A DNA stretch of 7,951 nt from ANME-2 cluster archaeon. GTDB taxonomy: Archaea; Halobacteriota; Methanosarcinia; Methanosarcinales; Methanocomedenaceae. Every line of letters begins with the position of its first letter. Position 1 is the stretch's first letter. The position numbers and the translations under genes were made by a program. Location: the NCBI GenBank assembly GCA_022353185.1, contig JAKRWB010000196.1, forward strand, positions 1-7,951, in the 5' to 3' direction. Below are positions 1 through 5,998 of this stretch, piece by piece. The notes beneath the pieces are model-generated. The model did not search any database. It was not told the DNA's origin and was given only the letters and a program-made list of their open reading frames with translations.

Positions 1-286
1 TACTTTAGCCAATATTATTCAAAAAAGTGAAATAATCAAGTGAATTCCTATGGGTTAAAGGATGAGGAGTTACGGTACCCCAATAAGAGGTGCGCTATGA
101 GTCCTACTCGACAAATCAATTGCGATGCGGGTTAAATGAGGACAATTATATTAATCTAGGAATTATTACTAATCTACTTGTAGTGTTGCTTTTCGATTTA
201 AATAGTGCCAGTTACCATCTAATTTGAAGTGGATACAAATATTATGTTCTTGACTATAATTCACTCACTAACCTTCATCCTTATTT
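1..286. other. AT-rich stretch without a supportable gene
   Basis: No convincing gene lies here. Two short plus-strand open frames exist: one with a GTG at 40 that ends at 135 (31 residues), and one with a GTG at 90 that ends at 227 (45 residues, with a hydrophobic middle). Neither has a good ribosome binding site or a family I recognise. A 7-bp direct repeat (TAATCTA) sits at 152-158 and 170-176, which can easily be chance. The stretch lies downstream of the minus-strand methyltransferase-like gene ending at 287, so part of it is probably the 3' untranslated end of that transcript. I see no clear hairpin plus T-run terminator. Confidence 0.5.
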
Positions 287-1363
287 TCATACCACTATCA
301 AATTACCGCCGGAATGCTTCCCGGTCCAGATATTGACAAACTCCGAAGGCTCCATTGCAGGAAAAGCATCTATCAGGCATACATCCCATTTTTCCACAAT
401 CCCGCTGAGTTTGCGCAGGTCTCCGAAATACACTTCCGCCGCCACTGCAGCCTGTTCTCCTCCCCCCATTACCCTGGCCACCAGTACCGTTTCATCCCCC
501 ACCACAGGCAGGTCTTCCAAAGGCATGATAATTTCCAGTTCCACATCCACACCCAGCAGCTCTTTATTGACTTCAATGTTCAACAGCAGGTTCTCAATAG
601 CAGGGCGCCAGGCATCATTGAACACTACCTTGCTGGCACCTGCCAGCATAGACATAAGCCCAAGGGTACCGGGACCGCACATACCATCCACCACTACCCT
701 GCCAATCAGCAGACCCTGCATGTCCAGTTTTCCGAGTATGTCCATCTTATGGCGGTTATCAAATTCAATATGTATCTTGCTCTGGTTCTTATAAATCACC
801 AGTTCACCAAAAGCGGTCTGAGCTACATCACACCTCATGTCACAGCCTGCAAGCAGGGTATATTCGTGTGGACTGGAGTTAGAGTCAAGTATCCCCACAC
901 TTTCAGCCTGCCCGCCCTGCCGCAACACCACACCCTTTATCTCGGGCACCCTGTCCACAATATCCTCAGCCGCCGCCTGCCCCACATTATCGGTAATAAG
1001 GACAATACTATCAGGCCCCAGCCTGGGTGGGTACATAATTGGAAACCCCCTGGCAATAAGCGGTGTACCTACCTGTGACAGTCCCGCATCATCATTCCGG
1101 TCCCCGTGCCCCATCATAATGTACAGTGCATGTGCCATCACGGCATCCAGGGGCCTGCGGCCGCATGAGGCGCACCGCAAAGTAACAGCATCAAAATTAT
1201 CTATTACAGGCAGGCCCGGCTGGTCTACAAGAGCAGTAAGCTTGTGCCAGGCAGGTCCAGGTTGGCACTCCGGGCAGGCACTATAAATCTGGTATATGGA
1301 ATCCAGCACATCATCGGCCGGCTCAATACAGGTTGTTCCTCCACATGTGGGACATTTAACCAT
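287..1363 (-). CDS. Zinc-ribbon protein with a class I (Trm5/TYW2-like) SAM methyltransferase core
   Basis: Predicted 358-residue protein of unknown specific function. The N-terminus carries paired cysteines in zinc-ribbon style: C4/C7 plus C12, C30/C33 and C64/C67 (CASCGRRP). The C-terminal half has a class I methyltransferase core. A hydrophobic strand runs into the glycine-rich loop VDGMCGPGTLG (about 225-235), followed by an acidic turn FND (248-250), then a helix ending NIEVNK (262-267) and LIDAFP (330-335). The segment at about 118-190 has the flavour of the linker seen before the core in Trm5/TYW2 tRNA methyltransferases; that resemblance is by eye. ATG 1363 is chosen over the upstream in-frame ATG at 1483. 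It has AGGTTGAT just upstream, the zinc ribbon begins there, and the longer form would overlap thiL by about 95 nt. It lies 25 nt after thiL, so it is probably co-transcribed with it. An RNA-modifying role is inference. Confidence 0.75.
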   Translation of the reverse strand: MVKCPTCGGTTCIEPADDVLDSIYQIYSACPECQPGPAWHKLTALVDQPGLPVIDNFDAVTLRCASCGRRPLDAVMAHALYIMMGHGDRNDDAGLSQVGTPLIARGFPIMYPPRLGPDSIVLITDNVGQAAAEDIVDRVPEIKGVVLRQGGQAESVGILDSNSSPHEYTLLAGCDMRCDVAQTAFGELVIYKNQSKIHIEFDNRHKMDILGKLDMQGLLIGRVVVDGMCGPGTLGLMSMLAGASKVVFNDAWRPAIENLLLNIEVNKELLGVDVELEIIMPLEDLPVVGDETVLVARVMGGGEQAAVAAEVYFGDLRKLSGIVEKWDVCLIDAFPAMEPSEFVNIWTGKHSGGNLIVV

Positions 1364-1388
1364 GGTATCAACCTGTGATTGCAGGTAA

Positions 1389-2375
1389 TTATACTTTATC
1401 CCCGAACTGCTGATATCCCCTGGCATCCACCAAAGCAGTACTATCATCCTGCAAAATAGTAATCCCCTCAGCAGTAACTTCACCTATCACCGTGAATTTA
1501 GCAACCTTCCTTGCTTTTTCCACACACTCTGCCCGGATAGTAAATAACAATTCAAAATCACCGCCCGAATACACGCTCCACTCCATAACCCGGGCTTCAC
1601 TACCAGCCATCTCCCGCACGGTCCTGTGTACCGGGATACTGGCAGCATTGATGCAAAACCCCACACCGCTAGCAGTGCCAATATCATGAAGCGACAGTGC
1701 CAATCCATCACTGATATCCATCATTGAGGTCAGGCAGCCTGTCCGGGCCAGAGCCATCCCTTCCCGTATCCTGGGTACAGGCATGTAGAGTTTCTTCATC
1801 ACATAGGGATATGCTTCCGCTCTATTCAGGAGTGCATCCAATGCCGCACCGGCAGCACCAAGTTCACCAGTCACACACACCACATCACCCACCTGTGCCC
1901 CCTTCCTTCGCACCAGATATCCGGCATCAGCCAAACCCAATGCAGAGCCCACGATGGTCAGTTCATCGTGCCGGTCTACGTCGCCGCCGATAATGCTTGT
2001 ACCATGCTGGCGGGCGCAGGCATCCATACCTCCGGCAAGCTCCTTGATAAAATCCAGTTCAGTATTGGGGGGCAGTCCCATTGCCATCATTATACCAATA
2101 GGTTTAGCCCCCATAGCCGCAATATCACTAAGGTTCACGGCCACACTCATCCAACCCATCTGCCATGGGGTCATCCCTTTGGGGAAATCTGTACTCTCAT
2201 GAAGCATATCAGTGGAAGATACCAGGTATCTACCTTCACCTATTTCTATTACTGCACAGTCATCCTCACCGGGTCCCACCATGGGAGAGAACAAGACATT
2301 ATCAATTGATTCTGCCCTAAAAATCCTGGTAATGGTGGAAATAATGTCCCGTTCATTCATATCTTTTAATTTCAT
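1389..2375 (-). CDS. thiL: Thiamine-monophosphate kinase
   Basis: ThiL phosphorylates thiamine monophosphate with ATP to thiamine diphosphate, the last step of cofactor synthesis in the cytoplasm. The 328-residue length and motifs fit the PurM/ThiL-like ATP-binding fold. Visible motifs are GEDDCAV (36-42), a variant of the usual Gly-Asp-Asp-Ala-Ala metal site; STDM (54-57); NLSDIAAMGAKP (81-92); GGDVDR (130-135); MDISDGL (219-225); and GGDFELLFT (271-279). The family's usual C-terminal aromatic tail is present as GYQQF. The start is either ATG 2375 or ATG 2360 (residue 6, giving MNERDIIS). A TATA-like box at 2393-2400 would place transcription initiation near 2371, which favours the shorter form. 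The box at about 2422-2431 would suit the longer one. The gene is the first of a probable two-gene unit with the zinc-ribbon methyltransferase-like gene. Confidence 0.93.
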   Translation of the reverse strand: MKLKDMNERDIISTITRIFRAESIDNVLFSPMVGPGEDDCAVIEIGEGRYLVSSTDMLHESTDFPKGMTPWQMGWMSVAVNLSDIAAMGAKPIGIMMAMGLPPNTELDFIKELAGGMDACARQHGTSIIGGDVDRHDELTIVGSALGLADAGYLVRRKGAQVGDVVCVTGELGAAGAALDALLNRAEAYPYVMKKLYMPVPRIREGMALARTGCLTSMMDISDGLALSLHDIGTASGVGFCINAASIPVHRTVREMAGSEARVMEWSVYSGGDFELLFTIRAECVEKARKVAKFTVIGEVTAEGITILQDDSTALVDARGYQQFGDKV

Positions 2376-2475
2376 AGTCTGTACCAGGTTTCAATATAAA
2401 TAGGAAATATTATCATCTGTTAGATATATTTGTATTTAGTAATAAATTAAATGATTGGTGGGGGCTGTAATTTAA
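2376..2475. promoter_or_regulatory. Divergent promoter region between thiL and the Roadblock gene
   Basis: This is 100 nt of very AT-rich DNA between two divergent genes. For thiL (minus) the reverse strand reads TTTATATT at 2400-2393, a good archaeal TATA box, with a second AAATATATC-like box at about 2431-2422. For the plus-strand gene, GATATATT at 2423-2430 sits about 25-30 nt before a likely start near 2453, followed by GGTGGGGGC (2457-2465) as ribosome binding site. The assignments rest on consensus and spacing only. Confidence 0.4.
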
Positions 2476-2850
2476 TTGAGTGAACGTTTGTCTGAGAAGT
2501 TATATAACTTACTTGACGATTATTGCTCAAATGTAGAAGGTGTGGTGGGTATAGGCATCTTCACTCCCAGCGGACTTGAGGTTTCAAGTCATTTTAACAA
2601 GAAAATAAATACAAAATTGGCCCATGCTGTTTCATCTGTTATTTATCGGTACACCCAGGAAATGGCCATGCGGCTGAATTATACAGGTTTCAAGTACAAT
2701 CTGACCTACACTGACAATGGCATAATAGCATTGCGAAAACTTGACGCTGACACCTTGATCATGGTTTTGGTGGAACCCAACGCAGATGTGAACAATGTAC
2801 TGAAAAAAATGGAAACGGTAGTCACCAGTATAAAGCAGACAAGTCTTTGA
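2476..2850 (+). CDS. Roadblock/LC7-domain protein
   Basis: Small 124-residue protein matching the Roadblock/LC7 (MglB-like) fold. There is an N-terminal helix, a strand pair VVGIGIFTPSGLEVSSHF (about 23-40), a long amphipathic helix around residues 45-68 (LAHAVSSVIYRYTQEMA), then strands GIIALRKLDADTLIMVLVEP (about 82-101) and a C-terminal helix NNVLKKMETVVTSI. Such proteins usually dimerise and bind or regulate small Ras-like GTPases; no GTPase gene is visible next to it, so the partner is unknown. The start is TTG at 2476. An in-frame TAA lies directly before it (2473-2475) and the first in-frame ATG is deep in the fold. A GGTGGGGGC sequence lies 10-18 nt upstream. The gene stands alone, divergent from thiL and convergent with the histone gene. 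Confidence 0.65.
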   Translation: MSERLSEKLYNLLDDYCSNVEGVVGIGIFTPSGLEVSSHFNKKINTKLAHAVSSVIYRYTQEMAMRLNYTGFKYNLTYTDNGIIALRKLDADTLIMVLVEPNADVNNVLKKMETVVTSIKQTSL

Positions 2851-2865
2851 TTTTACAAATATTTT

Positions 2866-2896
2866 AAAAAAATGCTTGTGGATTTACACAGGCATT
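2866..2896 (-). terminator. Intrinsic-type terminator of the histone gene
   Basis: Read on the minus strand, just after the histone stop, AATGCCTGTG pairs with CACAAGCATT across a 6-nt loop (TAAATC). That is a 10-bp stem with one G-U pair (2896-2871). It is followed directly by seven T (2872-2866). This is the classical hairpin plus U-run shape. On the plus strand no T run follows, so it looks directional and serves the histone rather than the converging Roadblock gene, although the hairpin could also protect that mRNA's 3' end. Confidence 0.75.
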
Positions 2897-2904
2897 TGGA
2901 AGTT

Positions 2905-3123
2905 TCACAGATTCATCTGTCTAAGAGCTTCTTCTATATCTTCTCCCTTTACTGTGGTTCTTTTTGCGTGTAAGGCAAGACTGTTAGCCCTGTTGGCTAC
3001 TTTGATACCATATTCTTCCAGATGCTTTGCAAGGGCATCACTGGCAGTAGCACTTACCCTATGTGCGCCAACTGCCCTGATGAGACGTTCTATTGGTGCG
3101 GTTGGAATAATTCTGTCTTTCAT
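2905..3123 (-). CDS. Archaeal histone (HMf family)
   Basis: A 72-residue histone-fold protein that dimerises and wraps DNA. Visible family features are IPTAPIERLIRAVGA at the N-terminus (first helix), HRVS with the loop arginine that inserts into the minor groove, a long central helix through DALAKHLEEYGIKVANRA, and the RTTVKGEDIEEAL segment. That segment carries the paired threonine, the DNA-contacting lysine and the last helix. Length is typical (HMf proteins are about 69 residues) and there is no N- or C-terminal tail of note. The start ATG 3123 is fixed by a strong AAGGAGGT 8 nt upstream. The gene is monocistronic, with its own TATA box upstream and a hairpin/T-run terminator downstream, which fits the high expression expected for a chromatin protein. 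Confidence 0.95.
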   Translation of the reverse strand: MKDRIIPTAPIERLIRAVGAHRVSATASDALAKHLEEYGIKVANRANSLALHAKRTTVKGEDIEEALRQMNL

Positions 3124-3131
3124 ATTATTGT

Positions 3132-3139
3132 ACCTCCTT
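3132..3139 (-). promoter_or_regulatory. Strong ribosome binding site of the histone gene
   Basis: The reverse strand reads AAGGAGGT, ending 8 nt before ATG 3123. It is the strongest Shine-Dalgarno match in the window and fixes the histone start. Confidence 0.85.
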
Positions 3140-3191
3140 CGATATAATTTAAATCAGGCTGTAAATCAATTCCTTACCATATTATTAAGCC

Positions 3192-3199
3192 TATTTAAA
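3192..3199 (-). promoter_or_regulatory. TATA box of the histone gene
   Basis: The reverse strand reads TTTAAATA, an exact match to the archaeal TTTAWATA box. Initiation about 25 nt downstream would fall near 3170 and give a leader of about 47 nt that contains the strong ribosome binding site. A second AT box (TTTAAATTATAT, 3154-3142) lies nearer, but initiation from it would remove the ribosome binding site, so it is less likely. Confidence 0.5.
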
Positions 3200-3294
3200 C
3201 ATTATGATTTTAATACAGGGCAAAATAAACCCCAATACAAGAAATTGACCACGTAAGCTTTTAGTTACTCAAATATTGATATATTTCATTATAT

Positions 3295-3305
3295 AAAATC
3301 AAAAA
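3295..3305 (-). terminator. T-rich tract, likely transcript end of the nadA-DGGGP synthase unit
   Basis: On the minus strand, immediately after the 17-bp array, the sequence reads TTTTTGATTTT without a hairpin. Euryarchaeal transcripts often end at such oligo-T tracts. If so, the tandem array is transcribed as the 3' untranslated region of the operon. This is inferred from composition and position. Confidence 0.35.
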
Positions 3306-3306
3306 G

Positions 3307-3484
3307 CACTACAATATCGCACCCACTACAACACTGCACCCACTACAACACTGCACCCACTACAACACTGCACCCACTACAACACCGCACCCACTACAAC
3401 ACCGCACCCACTACAACACTGCACTCACTACAACACCGCACCTACTACAACACTGCACTCACTACAACACCGCACCTACTACAA
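3307..3484. repeat. 17-bp tandem repeat array (about 10.5 units)
   Basis: The unit CACTACAACACTGCACC is repeated head to tail from 3307. Unit 1 is degenerate in its middle (AATATCG), units 2-10 (3324-3476) differ only by C/T transitions at unit positions 1, 12 and 17, and a partial unit of 8 nt follows. There are no spacers, so this is a minisatellite and not CRISPR. Units 7-10 alternate as 34-bp dimers. The array overlaps the last codons and the stop of the DGGGP synthase gene: in the reverse strand each unit contains GTTGTAG. The other units lie downstream of the stop and are non-coding. Origin by slippage or unequal exchange from the gene end is inference. Confidence 0.95.
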
Positions 3485-4343
3485 AGGCAACCAGGGCCAC
3501 GAACATACCCATCTTAAACAATTTTGAGGCTTTTGTTGCATTTTTTCTGAATAACACCTCATTTACAGCTACTAAAAACAAAATATCTGCAATAAATATC
3601 ACTGCAAGGTATGATGTACCAAAAGCATTGTTCACATTAAATAGAGAAGGAAGCGGGCTTAGCACCACACCTGATATCCCTGCCACAGCAGCAACTCTTG
3701 CTGCACCAGAGGCACCCATTTTTATCGGCAGGGTTTGTGCCCCCCCTTTAAGGTCACCCTCCATATCCTGGATATCCTTTACCACTTCCCTTGCCAGATT
3801 GGCCAGAACTGCCAGGATGAACAATATTGCAGTAGACTGGATGCCAGTGCCCTCAAAAACTGCCAGTGCGCCCCCGAACAAGAAAGTTGAGCCGGTCAGG
3901 TATCCGACAACCAAGTTGCCCATCAGCGCCATGCGTTTAAAATTTCGGGCATACAGGAACAGCATCACCGAATTGAACACGGCCAGAGCAAGGCATACCG
4001 GCCCCAGCCAGTAGGACAGTGCAATCCCGAGCACAAATAACAACAATGACATGTACAGGGCAGATGAGCGTCCTACCCTGCCTGATGGAATTGGTCTGTC
4101 AGGCCGGTTTATGCGGTCTATCTCTGAATCATAATAATCGTTTACAGCATTGCCAGCCCCTGTTATCAGGAACACAGCACCAAACACCAGCACTGGTTCA
4201 TACACCAGCACAACCCCAAGAGAATCAGGTACTGCCAAAAATGCTATCAATGTACCCACCAGGGCGGCAAACCCTGCCATGGCACAATTACCCCATCTGA
4301 GCAGTTCAAAGACCGCCCTGACATATTTGGCAATATTTAGCAT
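3462..4343 (-). CDS. Digeranylgeranylglyceryl phosphate synthase (UbiA family)
   Basis: A 293-residue integral membrane prenyltransferase that transfers a geranylgeranyl group from its diphosphate to geranylgeranylglyceryl phosphate, forming the second ether bond of archaeal membrane lipids. The first Asp-rich motif is N65-A-V-N-D-Y-Y-D-S-E-I-D76 followed by RPDRPIPSGR, a hallmark of this UbiA branch. The second is REVVKDIQDMEGD (185-197), with LPIKMG after it. About eight or nine hydrophobic segments are visible. The start ATG shares its A with the TAA stop of nadA (TAATG), so translation is probably coupled. The last codons (VVGAVL, stop TAG 3464-3462) lie inside the 17-bp tandem array, but the length looks normal for the family, so the gene appears intact. 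Confidence 0.93.
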   Translation of the reverse strand: MLNIAKYVRAVFELLRWGNCAMAGFAALVGTLIAFLAVPDSLGVVLVYEPVLVFGAVFLITGAGNAVNDYYDSEIDRINRPDRPIPSGRVGRSSALYMSLLLFVLGIALSYWLGPVCLALAVFNSVMLFLYARNFKRMALMGNLVVGYLTGSTFLFGGALAVFEGTGIQSTAILFILAVLANLAREVVKDIQDMEGDLKGGAQTLPIKMGASGAARVAAVAGISGVVLSPLPSLFNVNNAFGTSYLAVIFIADILFLVAVNEVLFRKNATKASKLFKMGMFVALVAFVVGAVL

Positions 4344-5269
4344 TAATCGCCCCGTCCGGCTTCAAGCATGCGGTCTAATGCCTGTTTGGCCCGTAACCGC
4401 ACTGGTTCCGGCACAGTGATGGCATGCTTGTTCTCCTCAAGTGCAACAAAGATGCTCTTCAGGTCGTTCATTTTCATGTTGGGGCAAACTGCGTACTTTG
4501 ATGCCGGATGGAATATCTTATCCAGGTTATCCTTCCTGAGCCGATGTAGCATACCAACTTCGGTCCCGATTATGAATTCCATATTTGGCGACTTCTTCAC
4601 ATGGGTGAGCATGCCGCCGGTACTCAGCACCGTATCTGCCACATCAATAACTTCGGGTTTACATTCAGGATGCACCACTACTTCAGCATCAGGATGGTCC
4701 TCTCTCATGAGCAGGATGTCACCTGGCAGTATCTGGTGATGGGTAGGACAGTACCCATCCCAGGGTATTATCATCTTATCTGTATAGCGTTGGGTGTACA
4801 TACCCAGGTTCTTATCTGGCACGAATATCACTACATCTTCATCCAGGCTGTTCACCACCTGCACAGCATTTGATGAGGTACAGCAGATATCTGATTCCGC
4901 TTTTACGGCTGCACTGGTGTTCACATATGCCACCACCGCAGCATCAGGATATTCTTGCTTGGTCTTGATTAGGTCTTCTGGTGTTATCATGGCAGCCATG
5001 GGACACTCTGCTAATTTTTCAGGCATCAGCACGATCTTGCCAGGGCTCAGTATTGCAGCACTTTCTGCCATGAAATCCACACCGCAAAACACAATGACAT
5101 CAGCGTCAAGTTTGGCAGCCTGCTGGCTCAACCCCAGGCTATCTCCTACGAAATCAGCAATGTCCTGGACATCCCCGCGCTGGTAATTGTGGGCCAGGAT
5201 GACCGCATTGCGCGCTTCCTTTAATTCAAGGATTTTTTTTATAAGTTCATCTTTATCCTGTTGATTCAT
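4343..5269 (-). CDS. nadA: Quinolinate synthase A
   Basis: NadA condenses iminoaspartate with dihydroxyacetone phosphate to quinolinate, the precursor of NAD, using a [4Fe-4S] cluster. The 308-residue protein has the three cluster cysteines at the family spacing: C89 (AECPMA), C174 (WDGYCPTHH) and C262 (KYAVCPNMK), about 85-88 residues apart. Other conserved parts are ILAHNYQ with GDSLGLS, the CCTSSNAV segment at 129-136 and HPEC (200-203). ATG 5269 is chosen because AGGT lies 7 nt upstream and the protein begins as family members do. The open frame extends upstream to 5383 but would run into the cyclophilin gene. nadB or aspartate dehydrogenase and nadC are not in the window. The stop overlaps the start of the DGGGP synthase gene. 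Confidence 0.96.
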   Translation of the reverse strand: MNQQDKDELIKKILELKEARNAVILAHNYQRGDVQDIADFVGDSLGLSQQAAKLDADVIVFCGVDFMAESAAILSPGKIVLMPEKLAECPMAAMITPEDLIKTKQEYPDAAVVAYVNTSAAVKAESDICCTSSNAVQVVNSLDEDVVIFVPDKNLGMYTQRYTDKMIIPWDGYCPTHHQILPGDILLMREDHPDAEVVVHPECKPEVIDVADTVLSTGGMLTHVKKSPNMEFIIGTEVGMLHRLRKDNLDKIFHPASKYAVCPNMKMNDLKSIFVALEENKHAITVPEPVRLRAKQALDRMLEAGRGD

Positions 5270-5276
5270 GGAAATT

Positions 5277-5280
5277 ACCT
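5277..5280 (-). promoter_or_regulatory. Ribosome binding site deciding the nadA start
   Basis: The reverse strand reads CAGGT, with AGGT 7 nt before ATG 5269. It supports this start over the upstream in-frame ATG at 5383, which would overlap the preceding gene. A TATA-like TTAATAAAT at about 5317-5309 would start a transcript near 5288, so nadA may also have its own promoter. Confidence 0.6.
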
Positions 5281-5336
5281 GTGAAATCAATAAAGCGTTC
5301 AATTCCACATTTATTAAGATGGAATAAAACACTTTC

Positions 5337-5351
5337 CAATAGAGGCTATTG
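5337..5351 (-). terminator. Small hairpin at the cyclophilin stop, possible weak terminator
   Basis: A perfect 6-bp inverted repeat CAATAG/CTATTG with a 3-nt loop overlaps the TAG stop. On the minus strand it is followed after a few bases by GTGTTTTATT. The stem is AT-rich and the T run is interrupted, so termination would be partial at best. Confidence 0.25.
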
Positions 5352-5906
5352 TTCATCAATCGTGATACTGAGTACAGTATCACCCTGGATTATCTTGGAT
5401 ACCACGTCCTGGCCTTCTATCAACTGGCCAAAGACTGCATATCTGCCGTCCAGGTCGGGCTGAGGTGCAAGTGTGATGTAGAACTGGCTTGTGGCACTGT
5501 CAGGGCTCTGGGAGCGCGCCATGCCCACTGCGCCCAGGGTATGCCTGAGGCCAGGATGTATCTCCAGCGGAATGGTCTTATTAGAGCCGCCCATGCCGGT
5601 AGCTGTGGGGTCGCCGGTCTGTATCACAAATCCCGGGACCACTCTATGGAATACCAGCCCGTCATAGAATCCGGCCTGTGCCAGTTCAATGAAATTGGAT
5701 GTGGAGATTGGGGCTTTATCCTCATAAAGTTCGAATTTGATTATCCCTTTGCTGGTCTCGATAGTAGCCACCTGGTTGGCTCCTGGTTCAATTGTATCCA
5801 CCATGTTGGCTTCAGGTTCCGGTGATTCTGTGCATGCAGAGATGAATACCGCAACTATTGTAACAATCATTACAATGGCCATGAATTTAAAGTGCCTGAT
5901 GTTCAT
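5346..5906 (-). CDS. Cyclophilin-type peptidyl-prolyl isomerase, predicted lipoprotein
   Basis: A 186-residue protein from ATG 5906. It begins with a short basic stretch, a hydrophobic segment (about 9-24) and a lipobox-like ISAC with Cys25. This predicts export and lipid anchoring on the outer face of the membrane. A Ser/Pro/Glu-rich linker follows, then a cyclophilin domain from about residue 46: FHRVVPGFVIQTGD (86-99) holds the catalytic arginine R88 and Q96. GMARS (129-133), SQFYI (140-144) and LDGRYAVFG (152-160) follow. The tryptophan of human cyclophilin A that binds cyclosporin is leucine here, as in many prokaryotic members. It would speed cis/trans isomerisation of proline bonds in exported proteins. 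ATG 5906 is preferred to a TTG 9 nt upstream, because a TATA-like box predicts initiation near 5909. It sits between the RIB7-type gene and nadA on the same strand. Confidence 0.9.
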   Translation of the reverse strand: MNIRHFKFMAIVMIVTIVAVFISACTESPEPEANMVDTIEPGANQVATIETSKGIIKFELYEDKAPISTSNFIELAQAGFYDGLVFHRVVPGFVIQTGDPTATGMGGSNKTIPLEIHPGLRHTLGAVGMARSQSPDSATSQFYITLAPQPDLDGRYAVFGQLIEGQDVVSKIIQGDTVLSITIDEQ

Positions 5907-5928
5907 GGCTCCCAATATGTGCGACCCG

Positions 5929-5940
5929 TATTTATTATTT
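5929..5940 (-). promoter_or_regulatory. TATA-like box of the cyclophilin gene
   Basis: The reverse strand reads AAATAATAAATA. Initiation about 25 nt downstream would be near 5909, giving a leader of only a few bases before ATG 5906. This supports the ATG over the TTG at 5915. Confidence 0.35.
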
Positions 5941-5998
5941 TATGTGTTTGCATTGTGTGGATTCTTATCCCGCTGATCCATCGCACTTACCTGGGTAC

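Noticed and set aside
40..227. Two short GTG-start frames (40-135 and 90-227)
   Set aside because: No ribosome binding site, no recognisable family, very short; cannot be supported as genes.
314..1078. 254-codon open frame on the plus strand
   Set aside because: It lies wholly antisense to the zinc-ribbon methyltransferase-like gene; its translation is His/Gln/Pro-rich with no recognisable fold, as expected of a shadow in GC-rich coding DNA.
1364..1483. N-terminal extension of the zinc-ribbon protein
   Set aside because: The extra 40 residues overlap thiL by about 95 nt and have no family character; ATG 1363 has its own AGGT-type site and starts right at the zinc ribbon.
2451..2481. ATG at 2451 as start of the Roadblock gene
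   Set aside because: It is in a different frame and meets TGA at 2481 after ten codons.
3307..3484. CRISPR array
   Set aside because: The 17-bp units are directly adjacent without spacers and vary only by transitions, so this is a minisatellite.
5270..5383. N-terminal extension of NadA
   Set aside because: It would overlap the end of the cyclophilin gene and adds residues absent from NadA proteins; ATG 5269 has a good ribosome binding site.
5907..5915. TTG start for the cyclophilin lipoprotein
   Set aside because: It adds only MGA; the nearby ATG gives a normal signal peptide, and the TATA-like box predicts transcription starting after the TTG.
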